Below are positions 26,211 through 35,191 of a stretch of 64,000 bases of DNA, piece by piece; position 1 is the stretch's first letter; the number at the start of each line of letters is the position of its first letter. Under the pieces are notes generated by a model. The model saw nothing but the letters and a program-made list of their open reading frames with translations. It was not told the DNA's origin and did not search any database. Origin of the DNA: Cylindrospermum stagnale PCC 7417. GTDB taxonomy: Bacteria; Cyanobacteriota; Cyanobacteriia; Cyanobacteriales; Nostocaceae. Location: positions 6,165,501-6,229,500 of the forward strand of contig NC_019757.1 of assembly GCF_000317535.1 (NCBI RefSeq). The letters run 5' to 3'. A program made the translations under genes and the position numbers.

Positions 26211-27038
26211 ATGCGAACCCTTAAACAATCACCGGCGCTTAGGGAAAAATTCCAACAACAGGTTGATGTAAAAAAATCTGTCAAACGGCAAGAAGTTCAA
26301 GAATCATTAGGTAATGGTTTTTTGGGTTCATTGGGTGCAGCAGTATTTGAAATTAAGCAATTTCAAAACCAAATTAAAGGCAATTTGGGTGAATTTGGTG
26401 TTTCACTGCTGCTGAAATCATTACCTGATAGCTGGGTAATATTTAATAATGCTTTAATACCTACCTCTAACGTAAATACTTTAACAGAAATAGATTTATT
26501 AATTATTGGTGCAGGTGGAATTTTTTTAGTAGAGGTAAAAACTTGGAAAGGGTCATTTACTGCTTATAAAGATAAATGGAAACGACGAGAGGGAAATAAC
26601 TGGGAAGTAATATCAAATAGTCCAACTTCTCAAAGTATCTATCATCAAAAAATGTTTAGTCAGTGGATTAATTGTTTGATTCCTAATCTACCTGATGGAG
26701 TAGTTAAGGCTCCTGTAATTTTTCCTGTAGCTAAATGGTTAGGAGTGACTGATTGCTCAGTTCCGGTTTTGCAAGGTATTCCCGCACTACTACAAATGAT
26801 AGTAAGTTCTGCTGATTGCTTAACACCAATGCAAGTGCAGGTAATTGCTGAAGCGGTTGAAGATTTGACGACTCCTGCAAAAAGTGTTGAAATTACTAAA
26901 CCGATTCCTAAGCCTAAACGCGAGAATTTGACTGATGTTAAAGCAGTTAAAGATTTGACGATTCCTGCTAAAAGTGTTGAAATTACTAAGCCGATTCCTA
27001 AGCCTAAACTGATTAAGCGTGAGAATTTGAAAGATTGA
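26211..27038 (+). CDS. NERD-domain (nuclease-related) protein
   Basis: The 275-residue protein carries the NERD domain at about residues 57-170: KGNLGEFGVSLLLKSLPDSW, then TEIDLLIIGAGGIFLVEVKTW, giving the E...E-x-D...E-V-K arrangement of PD-(D/E)XK nucleases. The C-terminal 55 residues repeat a unit (DLTxPAKSVEITKPIPKPK) twice, in a Pro/Lys-rich tail. NERD proteins often occur in defence islands and plasmids. Coupled (6-base gap) to the membrane protein upstream. Function in phage restriction is inference. Only two such tail repeats are seen; they are almost identical at DNA level, so they are a recent duplication. Confidence 0.8.
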   Translation: MRTLKQSPALREKFQQQVDVKKSVKRQEVQESLGNGFLGSLGAAVFEIKQFQNQIKGNLGEFGVSLLLKSLPDSWVIFNNALIPTSNVNTLTEIDLLIIGAGGIFLVEVKTWKGSFTAYKDKWKRREGNNWEVISNSPTSQSIYHQKMFSQWINCLIPNLPDGVVKAPVIFPVAKWLGVTDCSVPVLQGIPALLQMIVSSADCLTPMQVQVIAEAVEDLTTPAKSVEITKPIPKPKRENLTDVKAVKDLTIPAKSVEITKPIPKPKLIKRENLKD

Positions 27039-27261
27039 GTTCTTAAAAATGAATGTTGGGTTTCGTTCCATTGCTCCGCAACGCTGACGCGAACAACCCA
27101 ACCTACAGGTAAATTGTAAGCGAATGCCGACCGCACGCGATCGCGAAGCGCAGATCGCATCGGGCACGGTGTTCACGATCACTACGGATGCAAATCTAGC
27201 ACAATGACTAGCTCAAAGTTATCTCGTAAGCTTGAGATCAGCTTTTGAATGCTGCGTCACC
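27039..27261. other. Spacer containing small dispersed repeats
   Basis: It contains a hairpin-like repeat around 27056-27110 (gttgggtttcgttcc ... aacccaacctac) with a small insert, cattgctccgcaacgctgacgcg, and a HIP1-rich block (cgatcgcgaagcgcagatcgc) at 27138-27158. No gene seen. Confidence 0.5.
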
Positions 27262-28872
27262 ATGCTTTTTCAGTGCAACCTCTACTTTATTCTACTGAGT
27301 ATTACGGCCATCATTTCAGTCACCGTTGCCTTTGCAGCTTGGCAACGGCGCTCAATTTGCCTGGCTAGCAAGCCTTTTATATTGATGATGCTAGCGATCG
27401 CACTTTACGCTACAGCAGCAGCGATGGAAGCTGCGGCGATCGCCATTTCCGAAAAAATATTTTGGTCAAAACTGGAGTATGTCGGCTCAGGTAGTCTAAT
27501 TACACTCTTCCTGATGTTTGCAATGCACTTCACAAACAGAAATCGCTGGCTAACGCCTCGAAATACAGCGTTGCTATGGGTTATCCCTAGCTTGAATGTC
27601 GCTTTGGTAGCAACCAACGAATACCATCGTTTAGTCTGGTATGACTTTTTGCCAGATCCAAATGGTAGTACCTTTGTGATTTATAAACACGGTCTTGGTT
27701 TTTTTTGGATTATGACCTGTGTTTACGTTTATACAATTCTAGGTGCAGTGCTGCTGATTCAGAAGTCCTTACTACCATCAGTTCTGCATCGCCAGCAGTC
27801 TTGCATGACATTAGCTGGTGCAGCATTCCCACTGTTGGGAGCTAGTATGTATATGCTAGGCTTCACTCCTCCCGGTCTGAATATCGCCCCGATGAGCTTC
27901 ATGCTAACCGGACTGTTGGTTTTCGTTAGCCTTTTTCACTTCCGAATGTTTGACCTCGTGCCGATAGCTAGAGACACCCTGATTGAAAGAATGAGTGACG
28001 GTGTGCTGGTGTTGGATGTAAAAAACCGGATTATTGACATTAATCCGGCAGCAAAACATCTGATTGGAGTAAAAGGACTGCATTTTGGACAATCGGCCGA
28101 TCAAATTATTTCAAAATGGCCAGAAATCCTTGGGCTATACCACGCTGATGAAAGTGTCAAAACAGAGATATTCATCGATTCGGTAATACATCGTTATCTA
28201 GAGCTACAGATTACGCCATTACACGATTATCGCCAACAGTTAACAGGGCGTCTGCTGATTTTGCGTGACATTACACAACGCTATCAGGCTGAGGCTGAAC
28301 TGCGAAAGGCTAATAAACGGTTACAAAAACAGGTACTCGAAATTGAAACCCTACAGGTTCAGCTACGGGAACAGGCTACACGGGATGGACTCACAGGTTT
28401 ATTCAATCGGCGTTATTTTGACGAGATATTGCCAAAAGAACTGATGCGGGCAGCGCAGGATTGTTATCCTGTAGCCTTGATGATCATGGATATCGATTAT
28501 TTTAAGAATATTAATGATAGCTTCGGACACCCGGCTGGCGATCGCGTCATCCAATTATTTGCAGACCTTCTTCGCTGCTATAGTTCCTCTGGGGGCATCG
28601 TCTGCCGATATGGTGGCGAGGAGTTTGTATTGGTTTTACCCGGTATGACCCTAGAGAATGCCCTTCAGCACGCTGAACAAATTCGGTTATCCTTTGAAGC
28701 TACGCCACTGGAATTTGGCGGTAAAGAAATATCTGCAACGGTTTCCGGCGGAGTCGGCGTGTTTCCTGATCATGGAAAAACCAGCAACGATCTCTTGCAA
28801 GTAGTTGATCAAGCTTTGTATGCCGCTAAATCAGATGGGCGCAATTGTATCAAGTATGTGCAGAATAACTAG
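27262..28872 (+). CDS. Membrane diguanylate cyclase: 7TM sensor, PAS, GGDEF
   Basis: The 536-aa protein begins MLFQCNLYFILLSITAIISV, with seven predicted membrane helices over residues 1-215, as in histidine-kinase-type 7TM sensor modules. A PAS domain follows (LIERMSDGVLVLDVKNRIID, to about 335), then a coiled-coil linker (ELRKANKRLQKQVLEIETL) and the GGDEF domain (DGLTGLFNRRYFDEILPKEL to the end) with the active site GGEEF in CRYGGEEFVLV. It should make c-di-GMP. No RxxD inhibitory site is seen ahead of GGEEF, so product inhibition may be absent. A TTG start ten codons upstream is possible. It is a lone rightward gene. Ligand of the 7TM domain unknown. Confidence 0.9.
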   Translation: MLFQCNLYFILLSITAIISVTVAFAAWQRRSICLASKPFILMMLAIALYATAAAMEAAAIAISEKIFWSKLEYVGSGSLITLFLMFAMHFTNRNRWLTPRNTALLWVIPSLNVALVATNEYHRLVWYDFLPDPNGSTFVIYKHGLGFFWIMTCVYVYTILGAVLLIQKSLLPSVLHRQQSCMTLAGAAFPLLGASMYMLGFTPPGLNIAPMSFMLTGLLVFVSLFHFRMFDLVPIARDTLIERMSDGVLVLDVKNRIIDINPAAKHLIGVKGLHFGQSADQIISKWPEILGLYHADESVKTEIFIDSVIHRYLELQITPLHDYRQQLTGRLLILRDITQRYQAEAELRKANKRLQKQVLEIETLQVQLREQATRDGLTGLFNRRYFDEILPKELMRAAQDCYPVALMIMDIDYFKNINDSFGHPAGDRVIQLFADLLRCYSSSGGIVCRYGGEEFVLVLPGMTLENALQHAEQIRLSFEATPLEFGGKEISATVSGGVGVFPDHGKTSNDLLQVVDQALYAAKSDGRNCIKYVQNN

Positions 28873-29032
28873 TGCGGCGTGGCGGAAATAACTACAGCAG
28901 ATTGCAACTTGGTGAGGTACAGATTATCTACCCGCGTACCTCATTTACCTGAAAAATGCTGTATTACATCATGTCCGGATTTTAGATTTTAAATCTCAAT
29001 CCAAAATTTTAAATCTAAAATCTAAAATTTGG

Positions 29033-30721
29033 TCAACCAGCCAGCGCTTGCTGTTCATCGCGCCACAATTGATATAACCGATTTGCCGGCATCGTCAAAT
29101 ACAAAATATCCCCAGGACTGAGGGTAGTTTCTAGCAAATCCCAACAGTGAAGGGTTTGAAAATTAGTTTCTATATACAAAGGCACAAAGTCAGCAGACAT
29201 GGCGACATCTTTGACCGGCTGATGGCAAAAAGGGTGTGTTGGTGTAATCACAGAAGCAAAAGCCACCCAAAGACTATCTGCTGTAATGCCATTACCGATG
29301 ATTTTTCCCCCCAGTGCAGCGGCTGCAAAAGCTGGTGCTGCTAATTCAGCGGGACTCAATACCGCCTCGAAATCAAAAAGCTGTTGGGCCATCCCGGCAA
29401 AATCAGGATCGGCATAATGAACAATCACCGGAATGCTGGGAGTTAAGTTTTTAGCTTTGAGGGCAATTTCTAAATTAGTGGCATCGTTGTTGGTAACAGC
29501 TAACACTGCGGCGGCAGAATGGATATTGCTGGTTTTCAGGGTAGCTTGGAAGCTAGCATCGCCGAGAATTACGGGAATACCTAAACCTCTAGCGGTATTG
29601 ACAAATCTGTTATTGCTGTCGGTTTCAATTACTACCACCTCATGTCCGTTGGCGTGGAGTTGTTGGACAATTTTGATGCCAATGCCACTCAAGCCACAGA
29701 CGATGTAGTGATAGCGTTGGGGAATTCTGGCTGCATCCCAAAATTGCTTAAAGCGGCTGCCTAAAACGAAATCGGTAAGCATAGCGTACCAAATACCAAT
29801 CACCGCTGCCCCAATTAGCATGATGAGAATGGTAAATATTTTAATGCTATCGGGTGCCTGTTCTAATACTTTGTCGTTACCACCAGCGCCAGTAATCATA
29901 CCGACGGCAAAATATAAGGCATCAATAAAGGAGATATTTAATTTGGCGGAAACATAGGTGAGGGTAGCCAGTAAAATTATTACTAATAAAGCGATCGCCA
30001 TTCCGACAACTGCTTTAGCGTGTTGCTGAAATTGTTTAATATTGGTGATGACCTTCAGCAGCTTGATAATTAAAGACTTGCGCGGGGAACGGATGCGGGG
30101 TTGAGTACTGACAATTAAGCGATCGCCTAATTTCAGCTTTTGTTCAGACAACACCGCAGACACCAAGTTCATTTTACCTTCCACCGGCAAGTAATAAATC
30201 AGCATCCGCGAACGGTCTTCCCACAACTCACTGAGTTTTCGACCTCTCCACGGATGGTTTTCATCAATTTTTTCTTCCTGGATGGGCCAAGTTTGCTGCA
30301 ATAACTTGATTTGTCCGATTGCTTGGTTTCCCAGGGCCGCAAAAGTAAAGACTGTGGCTGCTAAACCCACCACACTCATACTCCAGTGGTCTGGCAAAGT
30401 CTGATCTAAGCGATCGCCTAAACTTGTATTATAAAAGCGGTTGATTACCCGAATCTGGGGATTCAGTACCCGCGCCTGCATCATAATTGACAAATTTAAC
30501 GCATCATCAGAGCTAGCAATCACCAAGGTGTGCGCCATCTCAATTCCCGCTGCCATCAAGGTTGCAGCCGTTTGTAAATCGCCAATAATCACATTTCCTG
30601 CGGTTTCTACAGGGATAGGTTTGTGATGAATGCCAACGACATAGGCTCCCTGTTGTCTCAGCAAACGAAAAATTTTATAACCGGTACGTCCTAAGCCACA
30701 AACAATGATTCGAGGTTTCAT
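29033..30721 (-). CDS. Two-RCK potassium-channel-like protein (TrkA-N)
   Basis: The 562-aa protein has an N-terminal TrkA-N (Rossmann) domain (MKPRIIVCGLGRTGYKIFRL), an RCK-C-like section, two membrane helices around a pore-like loop (residues 240-325), and a second TrkA-N domain (YHYIVCGLSGIGIKIVQQL) with DAS/ADP-binding segments. Such proteins regulate or form K+ channels. The loop between the helices reads AVGMITGAGGNDKVLEQ, without the TVGYG selectivity filter, so conduction of K+ by a normal filter is doubtful. Lone leftward gene; the upstream 300-base spacer carries no gene. Confidence 0.82.
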   Translation of the reverse strand: MKPRIIVCGLGRTGYKIFRLLRQQGAYVVGIHHKPIPVETAGNVIIGDLQTAATLMAAGIEMAHTLVIASSDDALNLSIMMQARVLNPQIRVINRFYNTSLGDRLDQTLPDHWSMSVVGLAATVFTFAALGNQAIGQIKLLQQTWPIQEEKIDENHPWRGRKLSELWEDRSRMLIYYLPVEGKMNLVSAVLSEQKLKLGDRLIVSTQPRIRSPRKSLIIKLLKVITNIKQFQQHAKAVVGMAIALLVIILLATLTYVSAKLNISFIDALYFAVGMITGAGGNDKVLEQAPDSIKIFTILIMLIGAAVIGIWYAMLTDFVLGSRFKQFWDAARIPQRYHYIVCGLSGIGIKIVQQLHANGHEVVVIETDSNNRFVNTARGLGIPVILGDASFQATLKTSNIHSAAAVLAVTNNDATNLEIALKAKNLTPSIPVIVHYADPDFAGMAQQLFDFEAVLSPAELAAPAFAAAALGGKIIGNGITADSLWVAFASVITPTHPFCHQPVKDVAMSADFVPLYIETNFQTLHCWDLLETTLSPGDILYLTMPANRLYQLWRDEQQALAG

Positions 30722-31023
30722 GAAACAGCAGCATGATTTACAGGAATGGCTGCATTTATTAGTTCTACATCAAGATTGTGGCTTACTTGCCTGAGAGATA
30801 ACTGTAGCTGAAAACACGTTAAACAATTAAAAATTAACAATTAAAAATTAAAAATAGAAGACTGAAACACTTTTTTACCTATAGACGAATGGGTAGCGTG
30901 ATCCTCATATCCTGATGAGTTTAAATGCGATGGCACTTTGACAAGATTCTCGGAGTCAATGTATTGAGATAGTAGAAGTTTTTTGGCAAATTTCTGAAAC
31001 GAAACTTAACAACATATCAGCTC
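30722..31023. other. Divergent spacer between TrkA-like gene and secreted-protein gene
   Basis: AT-rich (aattaaaaattaacaattaaaaatt at 30825-30855). No clear promoter motif or repeat beyond this was recognised; both flanking genes start here. Confidence 0.5.
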
Positions 31024-31512
31024 ATGAAAACTTTAGCAAAAATTACCCTCTCCTTTGGTTTGTTATCAACATTGTTAACCACGACAGCAGCTAGCACCTT
31101 GGCTGTCACACCAAAGCCACAACTCCCAAAAACTCCACCTAATGAACAGTTAAAGGTACAACGTCAAAGCGGCAATTGTCCCAAAACATTCGGTATTTGG
31201 AATACCTTTCGTTACTACGAAGGTGGTGGAGAACATACTGTAATTGCCGACACATTAGCGATCGCCCTTCCAGCCAAGTTGGTATCATCGAGCAAAAAGT
31301 TCGCGGAGTACCGAGCAACCTTGAAAAAAGCTTATGCTACCTGCGTTGGTAGCGCTAGTAGCGAAGAAAATACTTATCGCGTTAGGTTTCAAAAAGGCAA
31401 TGTTTATTTCCGAGTCCAGCTACCAAAAGACACACCCTCTAATCCTTCCGAAATTAGCGCCAGCACTATCCTAGCTTCCCGTCCTTATGTGAGGTGGGCG
31501 ATCGCTGATTAA
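31024..31512 (+). CDS. Secreted hypothetical protein, 162 aa
   Basis: A signal peptide (MKTLAKITLSFGLLSTLLTT, cleavage near AST-LAV) precedes a mature domain of about 135 residues with two cysteines (NCPKTF and ATCVGS) that may form a disulfide. No family recognised. The last 37 codons are duplicated, with about 85% identity, at 37233-37346, some 5.8 kb away, in the same orientation. Export is certain enough; function is unknown. Confidence 0.7.
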   Translation: MKTLAKITLSFGLLSTLLTTTAASTLAVTPKPQLPKTPPNEQLKVQRQSGNCPKTFGIWNTFRYYEGGGEHTVIADTLAIALPAKLVSSSKKFAEYRATLKKAYATCVGSASSEENTYRVRFQKGNVYFRVQLPKDTPSNPSEISASTILASRPYVRWAIAD

Positions 31513-31566
31513 TTTTTTCTGCCATGCTGTACTAGAGTGATTATTAGACATCTGGCGGGAAAGAAT

Positions 31567-31594
31567 GTAGAGACTTTGCATGCAACGTCTCTAC
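31567..31594. repeat. Dispersed 28-bp palindrome GTAGAGAC...GTCTCTAC
   Basis: The inverted repeat gtagagactttgc/tgcaacgtctctac lies in the spacer after the secreted-protein gene. A similar 28-bp palindrome is at 53654-53681. Confidence 0.7.
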
Positions 31595-31704
31595 AAGGGT
31601 TATGCATAATGCATACAGCAGTTCTCGGTGTTATCAGGTACAATAGCAGCAATTAGCAAACCAGTTTTTTAAATGTTGAGGATTCATTTAAAAACTTTAA
31701 ATTT

Positions 31705-33315
31705 ATGCCAAAAAGACAACGCTTAACTCTCAAAGTTTCTGAAAGCGGAAAACAGTTGATCAAGGAAGCCAGGATTAAAAAAATTGAACAAGCCAGACAA
31801 GAAATAATTAAGACACAAGGAAGAATAGAAAAGGCTTGGGATATGGATGAAATATTTCTTAGGGAAGTAAGTAAGATTCTAGAACCAGATGAGAACTGGG
31901 ATAACGCTCAAGAATCTTATTATGTATCGTTAGCGACTTGGAGACGATTTCGAGAAGCAAGACAACCCATCGATGCGTGGACTTTCCAGGCTTTTTGCCA
32001 AGTGTTAAACTTACCCTGGGAAAAAATAGCAGAAAATGATGTAGAGTGCCGCATAAATTTCAGTGAAGCACCTTCTATTGGTAACTTTTATGGTCGTACC
32101 CAAGAGTTAGCACAACTTCAGCAATGGCTGATTCAAGAACGTTGTCGGTTAGTTCTTATTCATGGAATAGGCGGAATTGGAAAAAGCGCCTTAGCTCGCC
32201 TTTTAGTAGACAAAATTACTGACAAATACGATTGCTTAATCTGGCTTTCTCTAGAATCAGCACCTCCATTTCAACAAATCCTAATTAAACTGGTGCAATT
32301 TCTATCTAAAGGTGAAAAACAAGAAGGCGATATTTGTCAAATAATGCAGTATTTACATCATCAAAGATGTTTAATAGTGATGGATGCTTGGGAAGAAATA
32401 ATCGGTAATAATCAAGAAGATAGTAGAAACTATCGTGTATTTGTAGAGAGAGTAGCTAAAGAAGCCCACAAAAGCTGTTTATTATTACTTAGTAGAAAAA
32501 AATATCCAGATATTGAAATATTAGAAGGACAATTAGTTCGCTCAAAAAGATTAGGAGCTTTAACTTTTGAAGAAGCAAAAGAAATTTTAATAGCAGAAGG
32601 TATGTCTGGCACAGATAGTGAACTAGAAAAATTGAGCAGGCGTTATAGCAACCCGTGGATACTTAAAAGAATTGCCCAGAGCATTCATAATGTCTTTGAT
32701 GGTGATATATCACCATTTATGGATATGAGTACATCAATTTTTGTTGATAAAGTCACTACTGACTTTTTAGATCGGCAATTTGAAAAACTTTCCAGAGTAG
32801 AAACCAACCTAATTTATTGGGTAGCTCTCAGACGGAATACAGCCTCATGGAATCAATTAGTACAGGATAGTAATAGTTTTTTAACTTATAATCAATTATT
32901 TCAAACATCAAATGATTTAATAGTAAGGCATTCTTTAGTTGCTAAAAAGACCGAAGATACGCCAGTAATCTATATACTAGATCCAGTAATTTTAAAGTAT
33001 ACTACTGAGCGATTTATTAGAGAAAATTACCAAGATATTAATCAAGTAATTAGAAATAAAAATCTTAATGGATCTGAACTGTTTATTACTCATAGTTTCA
33101 TCACAGAATACCCAAAAGATGAAGAACTCAATCAGGAGCAAATGAGGCGGATTGTTAAACCTATTCAAAAAATGCTCTTAGCTGAATTCCGTAGTCAGAA
33201 GCGAGTTGAAGATGAACTACAGAAAGTTCTGCCCCTATTGCAAAATCAAGGATTGTCCGATGGGTACGCATCCCAAAATATCTCACACCTGATTCAGTGC
33301 GTCAATTTGGAGTGA
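31705..33315 (+). CDS. NB-ARC STAND protein that lacks a C-terminal sensor domain
   Basis: The 536-aa protein has a basic N-terminus, an HTH-like segment (about 74-110: SLATWRRFREARQPIDAWTF then LNLPWEKIAE) of the kind found in cyanobacterial NB-ARC/WD40 proteins, an ATPase with P-loop HGIGGIGKS (153-161) and Walker B LIVMDAWEE, and a winged-helix region (to about 470). In relatives I know, the sequence around DGYASQNISHLIQCVNL leads into a pentapeptide/WD40 sensor, but here the frame stops one residue later. It is therefore either a truncated NLR or one that works with a separate sensor. AT-rich compared with flanks. The following 540 bases contain repeat and decayed sequence. Confidence 0.8.
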   Translation: MPKRQRLTLKVSESGKQLIKEARIKKIEQARQEIIKTQGRIEKAWDMDEIFLREVSKILEPDENWDNAQESYYVSLATWRRFREARQPIDAWTFQAFCQVLNLPWEKIAENDVECRINFSEAPSIGNFYGRTQELAQLQQWLIQERCRLVLIHGIGGIGKSALARLLVDKITDKYDCLIWLSLESAPPFQQILIKLVQFLSKGEKQEGDICQIMQYLHHQRCLIVMDAWEEIIGNNQEDSRNYRVFVERVAKEAHKSCLLLLSRKKYPDIEILEGQLVRSKRLGALTFEEAKEILIAEGMSGTDSELEKLSRRYSNPWILKRIAQSIHNVFDGDISPFMDMSTSIFVDKVTTDFLDRQFEKLSRVETNLIYWVALRRNTASWNQLVQDSNSFLTYNQLFQTSNDLIVRHSLVAKKTEDTPVIYILDPVILKYTTERFIRENYQDINQVIRNKNLNGSELFITHSFITEYPKDEELNQEQMRRIVKPIQKMLLAEFRSQKRVEDELQKVLPLLQNQGLSDGYASQNISHLIQCVNLE

Positions 33316-33853
33316 AATCAGCGAGGACACTGTTGGCGAATTCTTGACATCCTCCCACTTGCTGACTTGACCTCAGCTATGGTCGGGGGATGCCTCTTTT
33401 TTCGCCCGTGATTCATGAGGCAGCTCGTTGGGCGGCTCTGCCGACTTGTAGCGACTGCCGTCTCGCCGCCAAATCAGAGATTATGGCGGGAGACGAATCA
33501 CGGAGTTAGGTAAAGTTTCAAGGTCTGCCTGACGAAATAGTGCAGTGGTAGCTTGACTCAACTTATCTGTAGCAACCTGTCTAGCAATCCTTCTAGCTGT
33601 GCGCGAACTAGTCTAAAGTCCAGCACAAAAGCGTGAGCGTTAAATGAACTTTTCTTTGAACCATTCAATTATTCTCTGAGCCAAAACTGAGTTTGAACTC
33701 ATATTTGCTTTAATGGTAAACCTTAATCAAGGTTCCTTCTTCCGGGTTCCTAATGCCAACAATCTATTGCAGAACTTTTTGGTTTACTACCTTCTGCAAG
33801 CGTCAAGCTAAATTTCTCGATTACATCCAAAACAATTACAAGAGGGTCTAACC
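33316..33853. other. Spacer with repeat and insertion-element-like debris after the NB-ARC gene
   Basis: Contains cttgacatcctcccac ... gtcgggggatgcc (33345-33393), which resembles the terminal hairpin of IS200/IS605-type elements, then a small repeat at 33421-33460 (ttgggcggctctgccgacttg, related to that at 24975), and a decayed leftward frame (33481-33702). No intact transposase or TnpB is visible. Confidence 0.5.
33481..33702 (-). pseudogene. Decayed short reading frame, family not recognised
   Basis: On the minus strand an ATG at 33702 opens a frame (MSSNSVLAQRIIEWFKEKFI) that is interrupted by TAA (33640-33642) and TAG (33613-33615). It then continues in the same frame as TSSRTARRIARQVATDKLSQ and on to SVIRLPP and a stop at 33481-33483. 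The Lys/Arg pattern and continuing frame suggest a degraded gene rather than random sequence, but no homologue is recognised. Confidence 0.35.
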
Positions 33854-34249
33854 ATGTTAATTCAACAACAAAAAGTGACAAAAGCCAAAAAAACATCCCT
33901 TTACTTTTCACTATTAGGCTTGTCTATGTCAGTCTTTGCTGCCTTTCCTGTTAGCTTTTTTACTAGCACCACTGCTGCCCAAGCACAGAATTCAGAAAAC
34001 CCAACAATTGCTACAGTCGCAAGCATGACAGATATCGGCGGCGGCCGGTGTTCCGTCACGTTAGTAGATGAATATCAAAATCAGTACACTGTGGATGCGA
34101 ATTCAAACGTTTGTGCCCAAGTAGAAACTTTTTTGAACCACAAAGTGAGCTTAATGTATGAAGAAGAAGATGCTCCCGATTGCTTAGACGCCGGACCCTG
34201 TGAGAATAAGATAACTGTAATCACCGATATGCAGCTATCCGATCAATAA
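33854..34249 (+). CDS. Small secreted hypothetical protein, 131 aa
   Basis: The first 45 residues form a signal peptide (KTSLYFSLLGLSMSVFAAFP, ending TTAAQAQ). The mature 86-residue part is strand-rich and acidic with four cysteines (GGRCSV, NVCAQV, DCLDAGPC) that could form two disulfides. No family recognised. An AAGAGGG element lies 7-13 bases upstream of the ATG. Confidence 0.6.
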   Translation: MLIQQQKVTKAKKTSLYFSLLGLSMSVFAAFPVSFFTSTTAAQAQNSENPTIATVASMTDIGGGRCSVTLVDEYQNQYTVDANSNVCAQVETFLNHKVSLMYEEEDAPDCLDAGPCENKITVITDMQLSDQ

Positions 34250-34441
34250 GTCGGGGCGGACTACCCGATTTGCTGACAAAATTATTTCAATAACAAAGTG
34301 TTAACTATTTACGCTAGATAATTTCACCTACCTACATGGCTAATTCATCAGATTAGCCATGTAAACAATAAGCAGGTTATATCCTAATTTTTAACTATAA
34401 ATTAGGAAAAATCGTCAATTCAAATTCCGGAGAATAATCAA

Positions 34442-35104
34442 ATGATAAATCTCAAGACTGCTCAAAGAATTGGACTTGTAATCATAGGTTTTGTAACATG
34501 CATGGCTTGCATTTTTTTTACTCAACCTTCAAAAGCAAGCACTACTACTTACCGACATATGCTTGCACTTGGTTTAGTTGATGAAATTACAACACCGCAA
34601 AAAATTGGCTTAGATTACCTCGCACATCAGCCAACTGAATTAATTGCTATTAGTCAATTAATGAATAGTATTATAAATGTATGTAAAGCTGCATCCCGAA
34701 TGCCTGAAGATATAAGTTTAGCTATACCTTTAGGTACTAACAGCCCTATTGGTAATGGACAGTTACCGAATGATTCTGGCACACCTAAAACTGGTAATTA
34801 TGAAGCAACTGGATTTATTAATCCACAAGGTCAAGCTAAGAATATCACACCAAATGATGTAGCAGATATGACTAAAACTGAAGTTCAAAATGGAGGTAAT
34901 TTACCTTCTACTGCTGAAGCACAAAATATTCGATTAGCCGATGCTAGTGGAAGATTTTATCAAGCAAGGAGATTACCAGTTTTTAATTTGATTGTACGTG
35001 ATCGGAGAACAGGTCAAAGGTCAGTAATAAAAAAAGTGAATGCAAACGCTTTTTGTAGAGATGTTCTGAATGCTTTTTTAAATCGAACTTATAGACGCAT
35101 TTAA
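34442..35104 (+). CDS. Secreted hypothetical protein, 220 aa
   Basis: The signal segment AQRIGLVIIGFVTCMACIFF ends near KAS-TTT. The mature part has an N-terminal helical domain (HMLALGLVDEI, LMNSIINVCKAAS) and a basic C-terminus. No catalytic motif is seen. It is AT-rich, with a GGAG ribosome site 11 bases upstream of ATG. It is the first of three rightward genes (34442-37153) with short gaps, probably one operon with the haem peroxidase. Confidence 0.6.
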   Translation: MINLKTAQRIGLVIIGFVTCMACIFFTQPSKASTTTYRHMLALGLVDEITTPQKIGLDYLAHQPTELIAISQLMNSIINVCKAASRMPEDISLAIPLGTNSPIGNGQLPNDSGTPKTGNYEATGFINPQGQAKNITPNDVADMTKTEVQNGGNLPSTAEAQNIRLADASGRFYQARRLPVFNLIVRDRRTGQRSVIKKVNANAFCRDVLNAFLNRTYRRI

Positions 35105-35191
35105 AAGTATCTTATTTGATAGATAGCTCTCAGGCTTTTAGCCTGGGGCTATAGCTAGGAAAAATACAATATTGGCAATGAGAAAAGAGAT

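Noticed and set aside
26660-27182. Leftward frames of 166 and 120 aa antisense to the NERD gene
   Set aside because: The Walker-free, repeat-derived sequence mirrors the NERD gene's tail repeats; no ribosome site and strong coding signal only on the plus strand.
33343-33400. Possible complete IS200/IS605 element
   Set aside because: Only a terminal-hairpin-like sequence is present; no TnpA or TnpB frame is found on either strand.
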